Assembly (NCBI GenBank): GCA_903900335.1
Contig: CAIUMP010000053.1
Location: forward strand, 42,767-106,766
Source: an uncultured Ignavibacteriota bacterium
GTDB taxonomy: Bacteria; Bacteroidota; Ignavibacteria; Palsa-1295
Length of the DNA: 64,000 bases
Direction of reading: 5' to 3'
The position numbers and the translations under genes are program-made. A model generated the notes under the pieces. The model was not told the origin of the DNA. It made no database searches and worked only from the letters and a program-made list of their open reading frames with translations. Each line of letters starts with the position of its first letter. The stretch's first letter is position 1. Below, piece by piece: positions 14,566-24,057 of this stretch.

Positions 14566-17505
14566 ATGCCTGAACTACTCGATATAGCTATTCCCTCAGT
14601 GCGACTTGATATCGCTCGTCTCGAAGCCGAACTTCGCGCACGCACCACCGCCGAAGTGCGATTCGATGCCGGTTCGCGTGCTCTTTACGCAGGTGATGCA
14701 TCGAACTATCGGCAAGTCCCGATCTGCGTTGTAATTCCAAGAACGATTGAGGATGTGATCGCGACGGTCGCAACAGCGAAAGCGCACGGCGCACCAATAC
14801 TTAGCCGCGGCGCGGGCACGAGCATTGCAGGGCAGTGCTGCAACGTAGCCGTCGTTATGGACTTCTCGAAATATCTGAACAAGATCATCGAGATCGATTC
14901 TGTGCGCCAGATAGCGCGTGTTCAGCCCGGAGTTGTGCTCGATGATTTGCGAAATGCCGCCGAAGAGTTTGGATTGACGTTCGGTCCCGACCCTGCAACG
15001 CATCGCTGGTGTACGCTCGGTGGGATGATCGGGAATAACTCGTGCGGAGTGCATTCCATCATGGCTGGCAGGACGGTTGATAACGTCGAGGCGCTCGATG
15101 TGCTGTTATACGATGGTACGCGACTAACCGTGGGAAAGGACTTCGTCCAAGGTACGGATCACCATGCGAGCGACGGCAGGGCAGCCGAGATCAATCGAAG
15201 TCTCAAAACAATCGCAGAGACTTACTCAGGTGAAATTCATCGCACCTTCCCGGATATTCCTCGCCGTGTATCGGGATATTCTATTGATCAACTACTTCCC
15301 GAGAACAGCTTCCATGTTGCTCGCTCACTCGTCGGTTCAGAAGGGACCCTTGTAACGATTCTGGAAGCGACGGTTCGGCTGATTCCAAGTCCGAGGAAGC
15401 GAGTGCTGCTTGTTGCGGGGTTTGATGATATTTCGACAGCGGGTGATTGTGTGCCGATGGTGATGAGCCACAAGCCGATTGGTCTTGAAGGCATGGATCG
15501 TCGATTGACGAACGCGATGGTCAAGAAGCATCTGCATCCCAAGCAGCTTGCGATGATGCCAGGTGGGGAGGGATGGTTGCTCATCGAGTTTGGCGCGGGC
15601 AGTGCGGAAGTTGCCCACCAAGCGGCAGAGGAGCTTGCGAATGAGTTGAAGCGCGATAAGCATCTTGTTGATCTCAAGATCTTCGATGATCCCGCTGAAC
15701 AAAAGTTGATTTGGACGGTGCGGGATTCGGCGCTCGGTGCTGTCTCGCGAACGCCGAGTGAGAAGGACAATTGGGAGGGATGGGAGGATTCTGCCGTACC
15801 ACCAGCGAAGATCGGGCCGTACTTGCGTGACTTCCGCAAGCTACTTGACATGTTTGGATATAGCGGCGCGGTCTATGGTCACATCGGTGATGGTTGTATG
15901 CACAACCGCATCGACTGGGATCCGAAGAGCAAAGAAGGCATTGCGACGTGGCTTGAGTTTGTCGATGAAGCGACTGATCTTGTGCTGAGTTACGGTGGTT
16001 CTATCTCCGGTGAGCATGGGGATGGTCAAGCTCGCGGGGCGTTGCTTCCGAAGATGTATGGCCCGAAGATCATGCAGGCATTCGAGGAGTTCAAGACGAT
16101 CTGGGACCCCGATTGGAAGATGAATCCCGGCAAGTTGATTCGCCCGAATGGGATTGGCGACAATCTTCGATTCGGTGCGGACTACAACCCGACGCAAGTC
16201 AAAACGCACTTCGAATTCCCGGACGATGATGGCAGCTTCTCGCGCGCGACGGAGCGTTGCGTCGGCGCGGGAGTGTGCCGAAAGGAAGACGGCGTGATGT
16301 GTCCAAGCTACATGGCAACACGCGATGAGGAGCACGTTACGCGAGGTCGTGCACATCTCCTCTTCGAGATGATGCGGGGTGATTCACCCATTACTGGTGG
16401 CTGGAAGGACGAGCAGGTAAAGAACGCGCTGGATCTGTGCCTTGCATGTAAAGGTTGCAAGGGAGAGTGCCCCGTGCATGTCGATGTCGCAACGCTGAAG
16501 GCGGAGTTTCTTTCACATTATTACGAAGGTAAAGTTCGTCCGCGCGCCGCTTATGCGATGGGATTGATCTACCAAGCATCGAAGGTTGCATCGCGCTTCC
16601 CTACGCTTGTCAACCTTGTGACACAGTCTCCACTGACTCGCTCCATCGCGAAGAAGCTCGCCGGAATTCATCCCGATCGAACTATCCCGAAGTTTGCGAA
16701 GCAAACGTTCAAGAGCTGGTTCTTTTCGAACTCCCCCACCTCCGATAGGAGGAGGGGGCTGGGGGGTGGAGCAGTTAGCAACGAGAGACAGGTAATCCTT
16801 TGGGCTGACACCTTCAACAACCACTTCCATCCTGAGACAGCCATCGCAGCAGTCAAAGTATTAGAAGACGCGGGCTTTGCAGTGAAGGTGTATGAAAAGT
16901 CCATGTGCTGCGGACGCCCACTCTACGATTGGGGAATGCTAGAAAAAGCGAAAAAGCAATTGGCGGAGATTCTCGATGTGGTGAAGGAGGATGTCGCAGC
17001 GGGGATTCCAATTGTTGTGCTTGAACCAAGCTGTGCCTCCGTGTTCCGCGATGAGCTGACAAACTTGTTCTCGAAACGGGAAGAGGCAAAGCGATTGAGC
17101 GAGGGGACATATCTTCTCGGCGAGTTCTTGGAGAAGTTCGCACCGGAATATCTCACTTCGCGTAGGTCGGGCGTCCTCCCCCGAGATTCCGCTCTTGTTC
17201 AATTGCATTGTCATCATCATTCCATCATGGATCGGGATTCTGAATGCTCTGTGCTTCGCAAGAATGGAATCGACGCCGAACAATTGGATACTGGATGTTG
17301 CGGCATGGCAGGTGCATTTGGGTTTGGCGAAGAGCATTACGACATCTCGCAGCAGATCGGCGAGCTGAAGCTTTTCCCGAAAATCCGGTTAGGGTCGGAA
17401 AAGCAGATTATCGTCGCGGATGGCTTCTCGTGCAGAGAACAGATCGAGCAGGGGACGGGGAGGAAGACGGTGCACTTGGCGGATGTGCTGGCGCGTGGAT
17501 TGTAA
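14566..17505 (+). CDS. FAD-linked and Fe-S oxidoreductase (D-lactate/glycolate dehydrogenase type)
   Basis: 979 aa, a single-chain fusion of a GlcD/Dld-type flavoprotein with a GlpC/LldE-type Fe-S part. Residues about 50-200 are the FAD-binding_4 domain (SRGAGTSIAGQC, then THRWCTLGGMIGNNSCG). The substrate/FAD-oxidase C-domain follows (VYGHIGDGCMHNR, ISGEHGDGQARG). Two ferredoxin-like cysteine groups are at about 565-580 (CVGAGVCRKEDGVMC) and 624-637 (CLACKGCKGECP). Two CCG motifs occur near 784 (MCCGRPLYD) and 911 (GCCGMAGAFG), typical of heterodisulfide-reductase-like cysteine-rich domains. Such proteins oxidise a 2-hydroxy acid such as D-lactate and pass electrons to the quinone pool; the substrate cannot be told from sequence alone. 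About 14 residues at 721-735 come from a GC-rich palindromic insert. Confidence 0.9.
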   Translation: MPELLDIAIPSVRLDIARLEAELRARTTAEVRFDAGSRALYAGDASNYRQVPICVVIPRTIEDVIATVATAKAHGAPILSRGAGTSIAGQCCNVAVVMDFSKYLNKIIEIDSVRQIARVQPGVVLDDLRNAAEEFGLTFGPDPATHRWCTLGGMIGNNSCGVHSIMAGRTVDNVEALDVLLYDGTRLTVGKDFVQGTDHHASDGRAAEINRSLKTIAETYSGEIHRTFPDIPRRVSGYSIDQLLPENSFHVARSLVGSEGTLVTILEATVRLIPSPRKRVLLVAGFDDISTAGDCVPMVMSHKPIGLEGMDRRLTNAMVKKHLHPKQLAMMPGGEGWLLIEFGAGSAEVAHQAAEELANELKRDKHLVDLKIFDDPAEQKLIWTVRDSALGAVSRTPSEKDNWEGWEDSAVPPAKIGPYLRDFRKLLDMFGYSGAVYGHIGDGCMHNRIDWDPKSKEGIATWLEFVDEATDLVLSYGGSISGEHGDGQARGALLPKMYGPKIMQAFEEFKTIWDPDWKMNPGKLIRPNGIGDNLRFGADYNPTQVKTHFEFPDDDGSFSRATERCVGAGVCRKEDGVMCPSYMATRDEEHVTRGRAHLLFEMMRGDSPITGGWKDEQVKNALDLCLACKGCKGECPVHVDVATLKAEFLSHYYEGKVRPRAAYAMGLIYQASKVASRFPTLVNLVTQSPLTRSIAKKLAGIHPDRTIPKFAKQTFKSWFFSNSPTSDRRRGLGGGAVSNERQVILWADTFNNHFHPETAIAAVKVLEDAGFAVKVYEKSMCCGRPLYDWGMLEKAKKQLAEILDVVKEDVAAGIPIVVLEPSCASVFRDELTNLFSKREEAKRLSEGTYLLGEFLEKFAPEYLTSRRSGVLPRDSALVQLHCHHHSIMDRDSECSVLRKNGIDAEQLDTGCCGMAGAFGFGEEHYDISQQIGELKLFPKIRLGSEKQIIVADGFSCREQIEQGTGRKTVHLADVLARGL
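16731..16771. repeat. In-frame GC-rich palindromic insert inside a gene
   Basis: A C-run block followed by GATA and then G-run blocks (CTCCCCCACCTCC / GGAGGAGGGGG / GGGGGGTGGAG) makes an imperfect inverted repeat inside the oxidoreductase gene. It encodes a Gly/Arg-rich linker between the second Fe-S site and the first CCG domain and keeps the frame. Base composition is clearly unlike the flanks, as in dispersed REP-like elements. Confidence 0.55.
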
Positions 17506-17509
17506 GACG

Positions 17510-20500
17510 CTACTTCACATCATCCACGATCACCAACTTTGCCGCCTGTCCTTCGACGGCTGTACCGCTTTCGTCCTTACCAGTCGTGTAATAGATGTAC
17601 TCCCCACTTGGAACGCGGTTGCCTTTGTCATCGCGCATGTCCCAGAAGGCGCCGCCGAGTTTCTCCGTTGTTGAAATCTGTCGGACGAAGCGCATACCGA
17701 TGGTGTAGATGCGAATATCCGCTTGCGGTGTGAGGCGTGAGAAGGTAAGCTGTCCATCCGATTGCTTTGCTGGGTTGGGATAGACCATCACGTTCGCGAG
17801 CGTTGGTTCGGTGAACGATACACCGGCGCAATCGCCTTCTTGCGCATCGAGCGGCGTGTTGTGAATACTTGCAATATCCTTCACACACAATACGAACGGC
17901 ACACCGAGCGCGATGAGCTTCATGTCGCTGCTTACATCAATGTAGAGCGCGTTTGCATCTGCGGGATCGGGATAGACTTTATCGAGCGTCCCATACGGCG
18001 AAAGCGAGAAGTGGGTGATGTCATTCGCCCCTTGCGCCGGAGGCACGTTGAAGACAACATGAATACGAACGCCGCTCGGTAGCTGCTCGAAATACCAGTG
18101 GGCAATGTAGAAGCGTTCGGGAGTAGTAGCGATTGGAGCATTCCATGTTACGCGGCTTAGGGTATCGAATGGCGAGTTCATCGCATCGCGCAGCTCGAAG
18201 GAATGTACGCGCGCGAAGTGCGGGCCGGGAGGAATGGGGAGCGGAAAGCCGACATCAAGCAGGCTATCGCCAGCCACGGCAACCGAAGATGGTGTGAGTG
18301 TATCATCAATGATAATACTGCCTGCCGATAACAGATTAGTGCGAAGAACTTGTGATGTGTGAATCCGAATGTGCTTGTCTTCGACACCATTCACACGTGT
18401 AAGCTGTGGCATTGCATGAACAGTCACCCACATTGGAAACGCTGGTTCGCTTACCGGGATAGTGTGTTGTCGATCAACTGCTTCAACGGAGTACAAGAGT
18501 ATGTCACCGTCGTTGACGAGCATGTCGGAGTAGTGCGTCAGGCCTGTCGAATCAATCCTTGTGAACTTAGTATCGCCCTGTGCGGCGCGGAGGATGTAGT
18601 ATTGCTGCGCTCCTGCGACGGCTCCCCAGTCGAGATCGACATGGTCCACATCACGGGGCGAGACGTTGAGTCCGCCGGGGGCAGGCGTTTGTGTTGCGTA
18701 TGTGGTATCCCGCTCGAAGAAGCGAATGGAATCACCCGCGACGAAGCCGAACTCGCGCTTGCCATTGCGGTCGAAGTCGTATGCTATCGCGCCGCGCGGA
18801 CTCGCAGAGACGGGGTAGTGCCAGATCGGCTTCATCTTGTGCGAATTCCCATCGTACTCGAGGAGATAGAAGTTCGGGAAGAGGGAGAGCGCGAGATTAT
18901 CGACAGTGCCACCCGTGACACTTCGCATCGCTTGAACACTCGAACGATACGGCGTGAGAGGCTTTGCGTAGTAGAAGCGATCGAAGAAGATCGTTTCGAA
19001 CTTCATTCCGCCGAGATTGCGAAGGACTTTAACCGTCCAATAATTCTGTGGCGCGCCCGGTGCGTATTCACCAATCGCATCGTTGGAGAAGACGGAATGC
19101 CACGCATACGCAATGTCCGGCTTTCCGTCGCCATCGAAATCGCCAGTTGTTACAAGGCTTCCCTCTGCTTGTCCGTCGTTCGATTCTTCATACACCGTCT
19201 TGAACTTCGTCGGTGCACTTGCATCGTATTCATACACGATGAGATCGGCATCGTTATCGAGCGTGATCAAATCCTGAAATCCATTACCCGTAAGATCGGT
19301 ATGAGCGGCGTTTGGTTCGGAGTATTGATTGGAGGCGTTGTAGAATTTATCTGGCGGGGACGAATTCGGCATCCACCCAAGAATTTGGTAATAGCTGCCA
19401 TTCCACTTGTAGGAATAGTAGGTACTATCATGCCCTCCGAGAAGTCCATCCGCAGTGCCCCCATATCCAACGATGTCTGCTTTGCCAGAGTTATCCAGAT
19501 CGACCAATGCACCCGCCCACAGAGTTCGAGGAGCATCCGCCCGCCCCAAGGGGATGCGATCACCAAGTATGCTATGTTGCGCGTTTTGCTTATAGAGAAT
19601 GGTACTATCACCGACTTGCAGCAGCAGTTCGGGTCGTGAATCCCCCCGTGTATTGCCCAGCGCTCTCGGAATCCACGTGTCAGGAAGCGAATCAACTTGC
19701 TTGAATCGCTTGCCATCGAACGAAAACACTTTGAGAGGACCGAAGTTAATGCCATCGGGAAAGACGCTCTCGATCACTTCATCACCTGTTGGCATGGAAA
19801 GAACGGAATCGAGCGCGTAGCCTTGAGGGAGTGAGTAGGGCTTGCGCGTAAAGCCTACTTCGGATATGCCTTCGTTGGGGATAGTCGCCGTTACTTCGCT
19901 AGAGACAATGGCACCCGCTGGAGTTGTCAGATTAAGATCCAACGTGAGGGGAACGCCAGAGGCAATGTCCTCGCTCTTGATGAGCACAGCGTGTTCTAGC
20001 CCAAGATGATCGTCCGTCTTGGATATTGAAGCACCGCCGCCCGAAGCATCGACGCGGAACATACTGGGTTGATCGGAAATGGCTTTGATGAGAAGGCCGC
20101 GGCGATCATTCACATAAATCGTGTCGACTTCTGCGGACACGAGCGATGGATCGCCATCACTTAGCCAAACGATAATGTGTTCTTCGGTGCTGCGGTTGTC
20201 GGTTGAGGTGACCGCAAGGCGAATGGTGTAGAAGCCCGCCTTGAGTGTTTGCGTCTTCCATGTTGCCAGCAGACCATCCAGCACTTGCGATGAACCGCCA
20301 CCGATGTTATGCCAATTGCTTACTTGCGGGTTGGTGTCGGGTTGAACTCCGTAAGCATAGTCCAACGTATAGCTTGTGAACAGCGTGGACATTGCACTGC
20401 CGCTGATTTGCACATCATCGCCAATGTGAATCTGATCCATCGTATGAAGCGATGTGATCTTGATGTTCGCACCACCGATATACTTTAACGCGCGCAACGC

Positions 20501-21904
20501 ATCTACACGCCCGTTTGCTGTTTCGTGATCGTAACCCTTTGCGAGAATATCCTGTGTTGCGGATTCAAGCACAGAGCGAAGTTGAACCGGACCGTAGTTC
20601 GGATGTTGCGAAAGAAGCAGTGCTGCAACGCCGGCCACGACTGGTGAGCTAAAGCTCGTGCCTTGTGTCTTCGTGTACGTGCCATCGAACTTGGTGGTGA
20701 TAATGTCATCTCCCGGCGCAACCATATCCATCCCTTCGCCGTGGGATGTGAATGCAAAGAGATTATCCGGCGTGGGGTTGTTCGTTGTTGCGCCGACTCC
20801 AACTACTTCATCGAAGTCGGAGGGGTAGTGCGGTTTATCTCCTCCATCGTTGCCGCTCGACGCAAAGACGAGCGTACCCGTACTCGTTGCATAGCGGATG
20901 GCATCGCGCTGCAACAGTGACGGGACAATATCGCCGAAGGAGCAATTGAGAATCTGGATGTGATTGTCGGCGGCATAGACGATGGCGGATGCAATGTCGT
21001 CGTCCTCGCCGTTGCCGGTGGCATCGAATGCACGGAGCGCCACGAGCTTGCATTTCGGAGCAATGCCGCTCACGCCGATGTGATTGTTCTGCTGCGCAGC
21101 AAGCACACCCGCGACCATCGTGCCATGTCCGTTCTCATCCCACGGATACGGATCGCGGCCTGACCAATCGCCGATGTTCAGCGACTCCTGATCGACAAAA
21201 TTATAACCGATCACATCGTTCGCATAGCCGTTGCCATCGTGGTCGATGCCGTCAATGTCGCCGTGGACTTTGTTGCCGTGTGCGTCGGTGCCGATGGAGT
21301 CCGAACGCCACGGATCGAAGAGGCCGTTGTGGTTAATGTCCTCCTTCGGGTTGATCGCGAACTGAAACTGGAGATCGGGATGCCACCAATCGACGCCTGT
21401 ATCAACGAAGCCGATGTGGATCGTGCTGTCGCCTTCGGTGATCTCCCACGCTTCTGGCGCGTGAATGTTTTTGAGCCACCACTGCGCGTCATAGAGCGAG
21501 TCGTTCGGCGTGATGACGCCATCGACATGATAGATGTAATTCGGCTCGGCGTACTCGATGGATGCGTTGTGCGCGAGCGTGCGAACTGCATCCCGCGCGG
21601 ACATGTCAGCTTTGAGCGTGATCTTCACGATGCGATCCAACCCATTCGTCGCAATACTCTGCACCTGCATCCCGCGCTTCGGTTGAAGGAAGACGGGCCG
21701 CATCACGTCGCTCGTCGCGCTGATGCTCGTGAGGTTTGCGAGGAGCGCGGGATCACTCATCGCTTCTGCCGTGCGGAATTTCACGATGATACTACGCGAC
21801 GCGGCGGCACTAACCGACACCCGCGCCACAGGCTGCGCGATACACACGGAAACAAGCGCCATAACCAGACCGGCAAGCGCAATGGAAACGAGGCGAAACT
21901 TCAT
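17510..21904 (-). CDS. Subtilisin-family (S8) serine protease with T9SS sorting domain
   Basis: 1464 aa. A signal peptide (residues 1-23) is followed by an I9-like propeptide region ending near IEYAEPNYIYHVDG (about 130). The catalytic triad is Asp168 (GFVDTGVD), His260 (GHGTMVAG) and Ser417 (GTSFSSP), with the oxyanion Asn352 (SSGNDGG), so the enzyme looks active. A long Asp/Asn-rich insert lies between Asp and His (INHNGLFDPWR, DHDGNGYAND). Residues about 680-1060 contain FG-GAP/VCBS-like blocks (DFDGDGKPDIAYAW, DLDNSGKADIVGYG). The C-terminal about 90 residues, from VMVYPNPAKQ, form a FlgD-like Ig fold of the T9SS type (MRDDKGNRVPSGEYIYY). It is probably secreted and attached to the outer surface. 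The gene ends 4 bp from the convergent oxidoreductase. Confidence 0.95.
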   Translation of the reverse strand: MKFRLVSIALAGLVMALVSVCIAQPVARVSVSAAASRSIIVKFRTAEAMSDPALLANLTSISATSDVMRPVFLQPKRGMQVQSIATNGLDRIVKITLKADMSARDAVRTLAHNASIEYAEPNYIYHVDGVITPNDSLYDAQWWLKNIHAPEAWEITEGDSTIHIGFVDTGVDWWHPDLQFQFAINPKEDINHNGLFDPWRSDSIGTDAHGNKVHGDIDGIDHDGNGYANDVIGYNFVDQESLNIGDWSGRDPYPWDENGHGTMVAGVLAAQQNNHIGVSGIAPKCKLVALRAFDATGNGEDDDIASAIVYAADNHIQILNCSFGDIVPSLLQRDAIRYATSTGTLVFASSGNDGGDKPHYPSDFDEVVGVGATTNNPTPDNLFAFTSHGEGMDMVAPGDDIITTKFDGTYTKTQGTSFSSPVVAGVAALLLSQHPNYGPVQLRSVLESATQDILAKGYDHETANGRVDALRALKYIGGANIKITSLHTMDQIHIGDDVQISGSAMSTLFTSYTLDYAYGVQPDTNPQVSNWHNIGGGSSQVLDGLLATWKTQTLKAGFYTIRLAVTSTDNRSTEEHIIVWLSDGDPSLVSAEVDTIYVNDRRGLLIKAISDQPSMFRVDASGGGASISKTDDHLGLEHAVLIKSEDIASGVPLTLDLNLTTPAGAIVSSEVTATIPNEGISEVGFTRKPYSLPQGYALDSVLSMPTGDEVIESVFPDGINFGPLKVFSFDGKRFKQVDSLPDTWIPRALGNTRGDSRPELLLQVGDSTILYKQNAQHSILGDRIPLGRADAPRTLWAGALVDLDNSGKADIVGYGGTADGLLGGHDSTYYSYKWNGSYYQILGWMPNSSPPDKFYNASNQYSEPNAAHTDLTGNGFQDLITLDNDADLIVYEYDASAPTKFKTVYEESNDGQAEGSLVTTGDFDGDGKPDIAYAWHSVFSNDAIGEYAPGAPQNYWTVKVLRNLGGMKFETIFFDRFYYAKPLTPYRSSVQAMRSVTGGTVDNLALSLFPNFYLLEYDGNSHKMKPIWHYPVSASPRGAIAYDFDRNGKREFGFVAGDSIRFFERDTTYATQTPAPGGLNVSPRDVDHVDLDWGAVAGAQQYYILRAAQGDTKFTRIDSTGLTHYSDMLVNDGDILLYSVEAVDRQHTIPVSEPAFPMWVTVHAMPQLTRVNGVEDKHIRIHTSQVLRTNLLSAGSIIIDDTLTPSSVAVAGDSLLDVGFPLPIPPGPHFARVHSFELRDAMNSPFDTLSRVTWNAPIATTPERFYIAHWYFEQLPSGVRIHVVFNVPPAQGANDITHFSLSPYGTLDKVYPDPADANALYIDVSSDMKLIALGVPFVLCVKDIASIHNTPLDAQEGDCAGVSFTEPTLANVMVYPNPAKQSDGQLTFSRLTPQADIRIYTIGMRFVRQISTTEKLGGAFWDMRDDKGNRVPSGEYIYYTTGKDESGTAVEGQAAKLVIVDDVK

Positions 21905-21978
21905 CCAGCGACTAACGGCGCAGGCGGTGGGGACGTTCTTTGGGGGGAGGGCAATTTTGAGTGACCTGAAAAAGATGG

Positions 21979-24016
21979 CTACTCTACTTTTACAAAACGA
22001 AGTGCCCGATTTCCACCCGCATATTCGAGTCGGATAAAATAGGCTCCCCTGGGCAAATGGGAAATGTCAATGGGTGCTGGAGCCTCGGGCCTTGGGTGCA
22101 CAAACTTACGTGCTAGTTCTCGTCCAAACTCATCGGACACTACCGCTTCCATATTCCCCGGATCGCTTGAACAGGATAAAGTCACTTTATTCCCGGCGGG
22201 ATTGGGGACAATCTCAAATGCGACAACACCACTCCGCATAAGCGTAGATAGAATATCAGTCCCGCAATTCTGAGGTGCGAGGATTCCGAATGGAATCGTA
22301 TCATTCCAGAAAAAATCGCATTGACCACCTTCGATCTGATAGCGGACCGAGTCTATCCATGATTGTCCATGGGTTGCGGAAGAAGGGTAAACTGCGAAAC
22401 GAGCGTAGAAAAGAATCTCAGGCAGTATGCCAATATCCGAGCCAGAAATGTGAAGCGCTGCGCGCCCGGGAAAATTGGAGCCGTTAACGTCAATGGACTT
22501 CCCGGATGGAATAACCGACCCCTGATAGGATAACCACGAAGGATCATAGTGTAGCATCAAATCTACCGACGTGACGGGCTTCGATACCGTCATGCCGAAA
22601 GACACCCAGAAGGTCCCGCCTATCGTGTCATACTCAATCGAAAGAACTTGTGCAACAAAATCCACTTGTTGAGGCGAGGCGTGAAGCGGAACCCTGAGAG
22701 TTTCTCCGTCGCCCTGCGCGATTTCGAGTTGGGCATCATAGGTTCGGTTTGTGTCCGATACAAACGCAACGCTAATCGTATCGTCGCAGTCGGGATTCGT
22801 AGGTGCTTGATGAGTGAGAGTGAAAGACGACGAGTCCTTGCCAACTATCCGCTGGCTCAAAATATTTGCAGTACCGCAGTAGCATGTATGGATGCGAACC
22901 GATTGAGAAAGAGTCGAGTCACACAGCCCGGACGTGTACTTAAGAGAGAAAGCACTAAGCGTCCCGGATCGAGAAGCACTCGGTAGCGGATCGCCACCAG
23001 AGTTGAAGGTGCGCCAGATGCTTCCTTCACTATCAACGGCTAAGACAATGTTGTCGTTGAGTGCTGTAATAAATCTTGAATCGATACCGCCCAAACCCTC
23101 GGATGGTCCACCTATTTCTTTCCATGAATTCCCAAGATCAGTCGATCTGGTAATACCTCTCGCTGTAGTTGGGCAATAGATTGCTTTCGGCCCAAGGGCA
23201 ATCGATCCGCAGAAATATGGTACAGGGAAGGCGACTCTGGCACGCCAGCTAATGCCTCCGTCCTGAGTAGTGAAAATCTCAGAGCTAAGTCTGTTCCAAT
23301 AGTAGTCTTCATGTACCATATAAATTCGTCTGCTATCGCATGAATCCACAGCAAGGCTGAAGCTATCGCCGCCGGTGAATTCGCTTCCAACCATCACGAA
23401 AGTCGAGCCTTGCCCATGGGCCATCAGTCCGCCCATGTATGCACCAGCATCCGACCAATGTCCGAATAGTAATCCATCGTGAGATTTCGTCACATCGACA
23501 ATCTCATCAAACGATGCCACCCCAGAGTAATCTGTGTGGATCCAATTTGCGCCTCCGTCAGGACTGTAGTAAGTTTCTGGTGCTGCCCAACGAAATCCCC
23601 AAATTTGTTGGCCTGTGGAATCGAATAGCACTGACAATACTTCCTTCAAGAGCGAAATTAATTTCCAGGAATTCCCACCATCTCTTGTTAAATATACCGC
23701 CGCCAAGCGTACCGACAAGTCCATTCAGCTGATCAAAAAAGTTGATATCCGAGATAGACGCATTCGAAGTAATCAATGGAAGAGGGATTCGACGCCATGT
23801 GGAACCGGTGTCAGTTGATTTCCAAAGGGTATCTCGATGACCAGCCCAAAGCACTCCAGCCTTATAGGTTAGGCATCCCATGTTGCTGTCCAGCCGCCCG
23901 AGCAGGTTCGGCGCTACAATCTGCCACTGACTTTGGGCGCTACTCGAAAAGGAAAACAGAGCTACGACGACGCAGAGCGCCTCGATTATACGAGAGAGCT
24001 GTAGTTCACTTCGCAT
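21979..24016 (-). pseudogene. Frameshifted T9SS-secreted BNR/Ycf48-like protein
   Basis: Two overlapping frames make one protein. The N-terminal frame (ATG at 24016) has a signal peptide (VVVALFSFSSSAQSQ) and propeller repeats (LWKSTDTGSTW), and leaves register after VGTLGGGI. The second frame (open to 21979) resumes with YLTRDGGNSW. Removing one base from the A-run at 23690-23692 (T-run on the coding strand) restores a continuous reading of about 679 aa. The C-terminus carries a T9SS sorting domain (EIVPNPAGNKVTLS, then LPRGAYFIRLEY). The middle has sialidase/BNR-type xDxGxxW motifs (SPDGGANW, STDLGNSW). It could be a real inactivating mutation, programmed slippage, or a sequencing error. 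Confidence 0.8.
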
Positions 24017-24057
24017 TGCAATACTAACACGGAAACCTTCTGCAAGTTACAGCAGCC

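Noticed and set aside
18359..19639. 426-aa plus-strand frame opposite the S8 protease
   Set aside because: It is antisense to a clear protease with triad and T9SS tail; composition is Cys/Arg-rich with no domain pattern.
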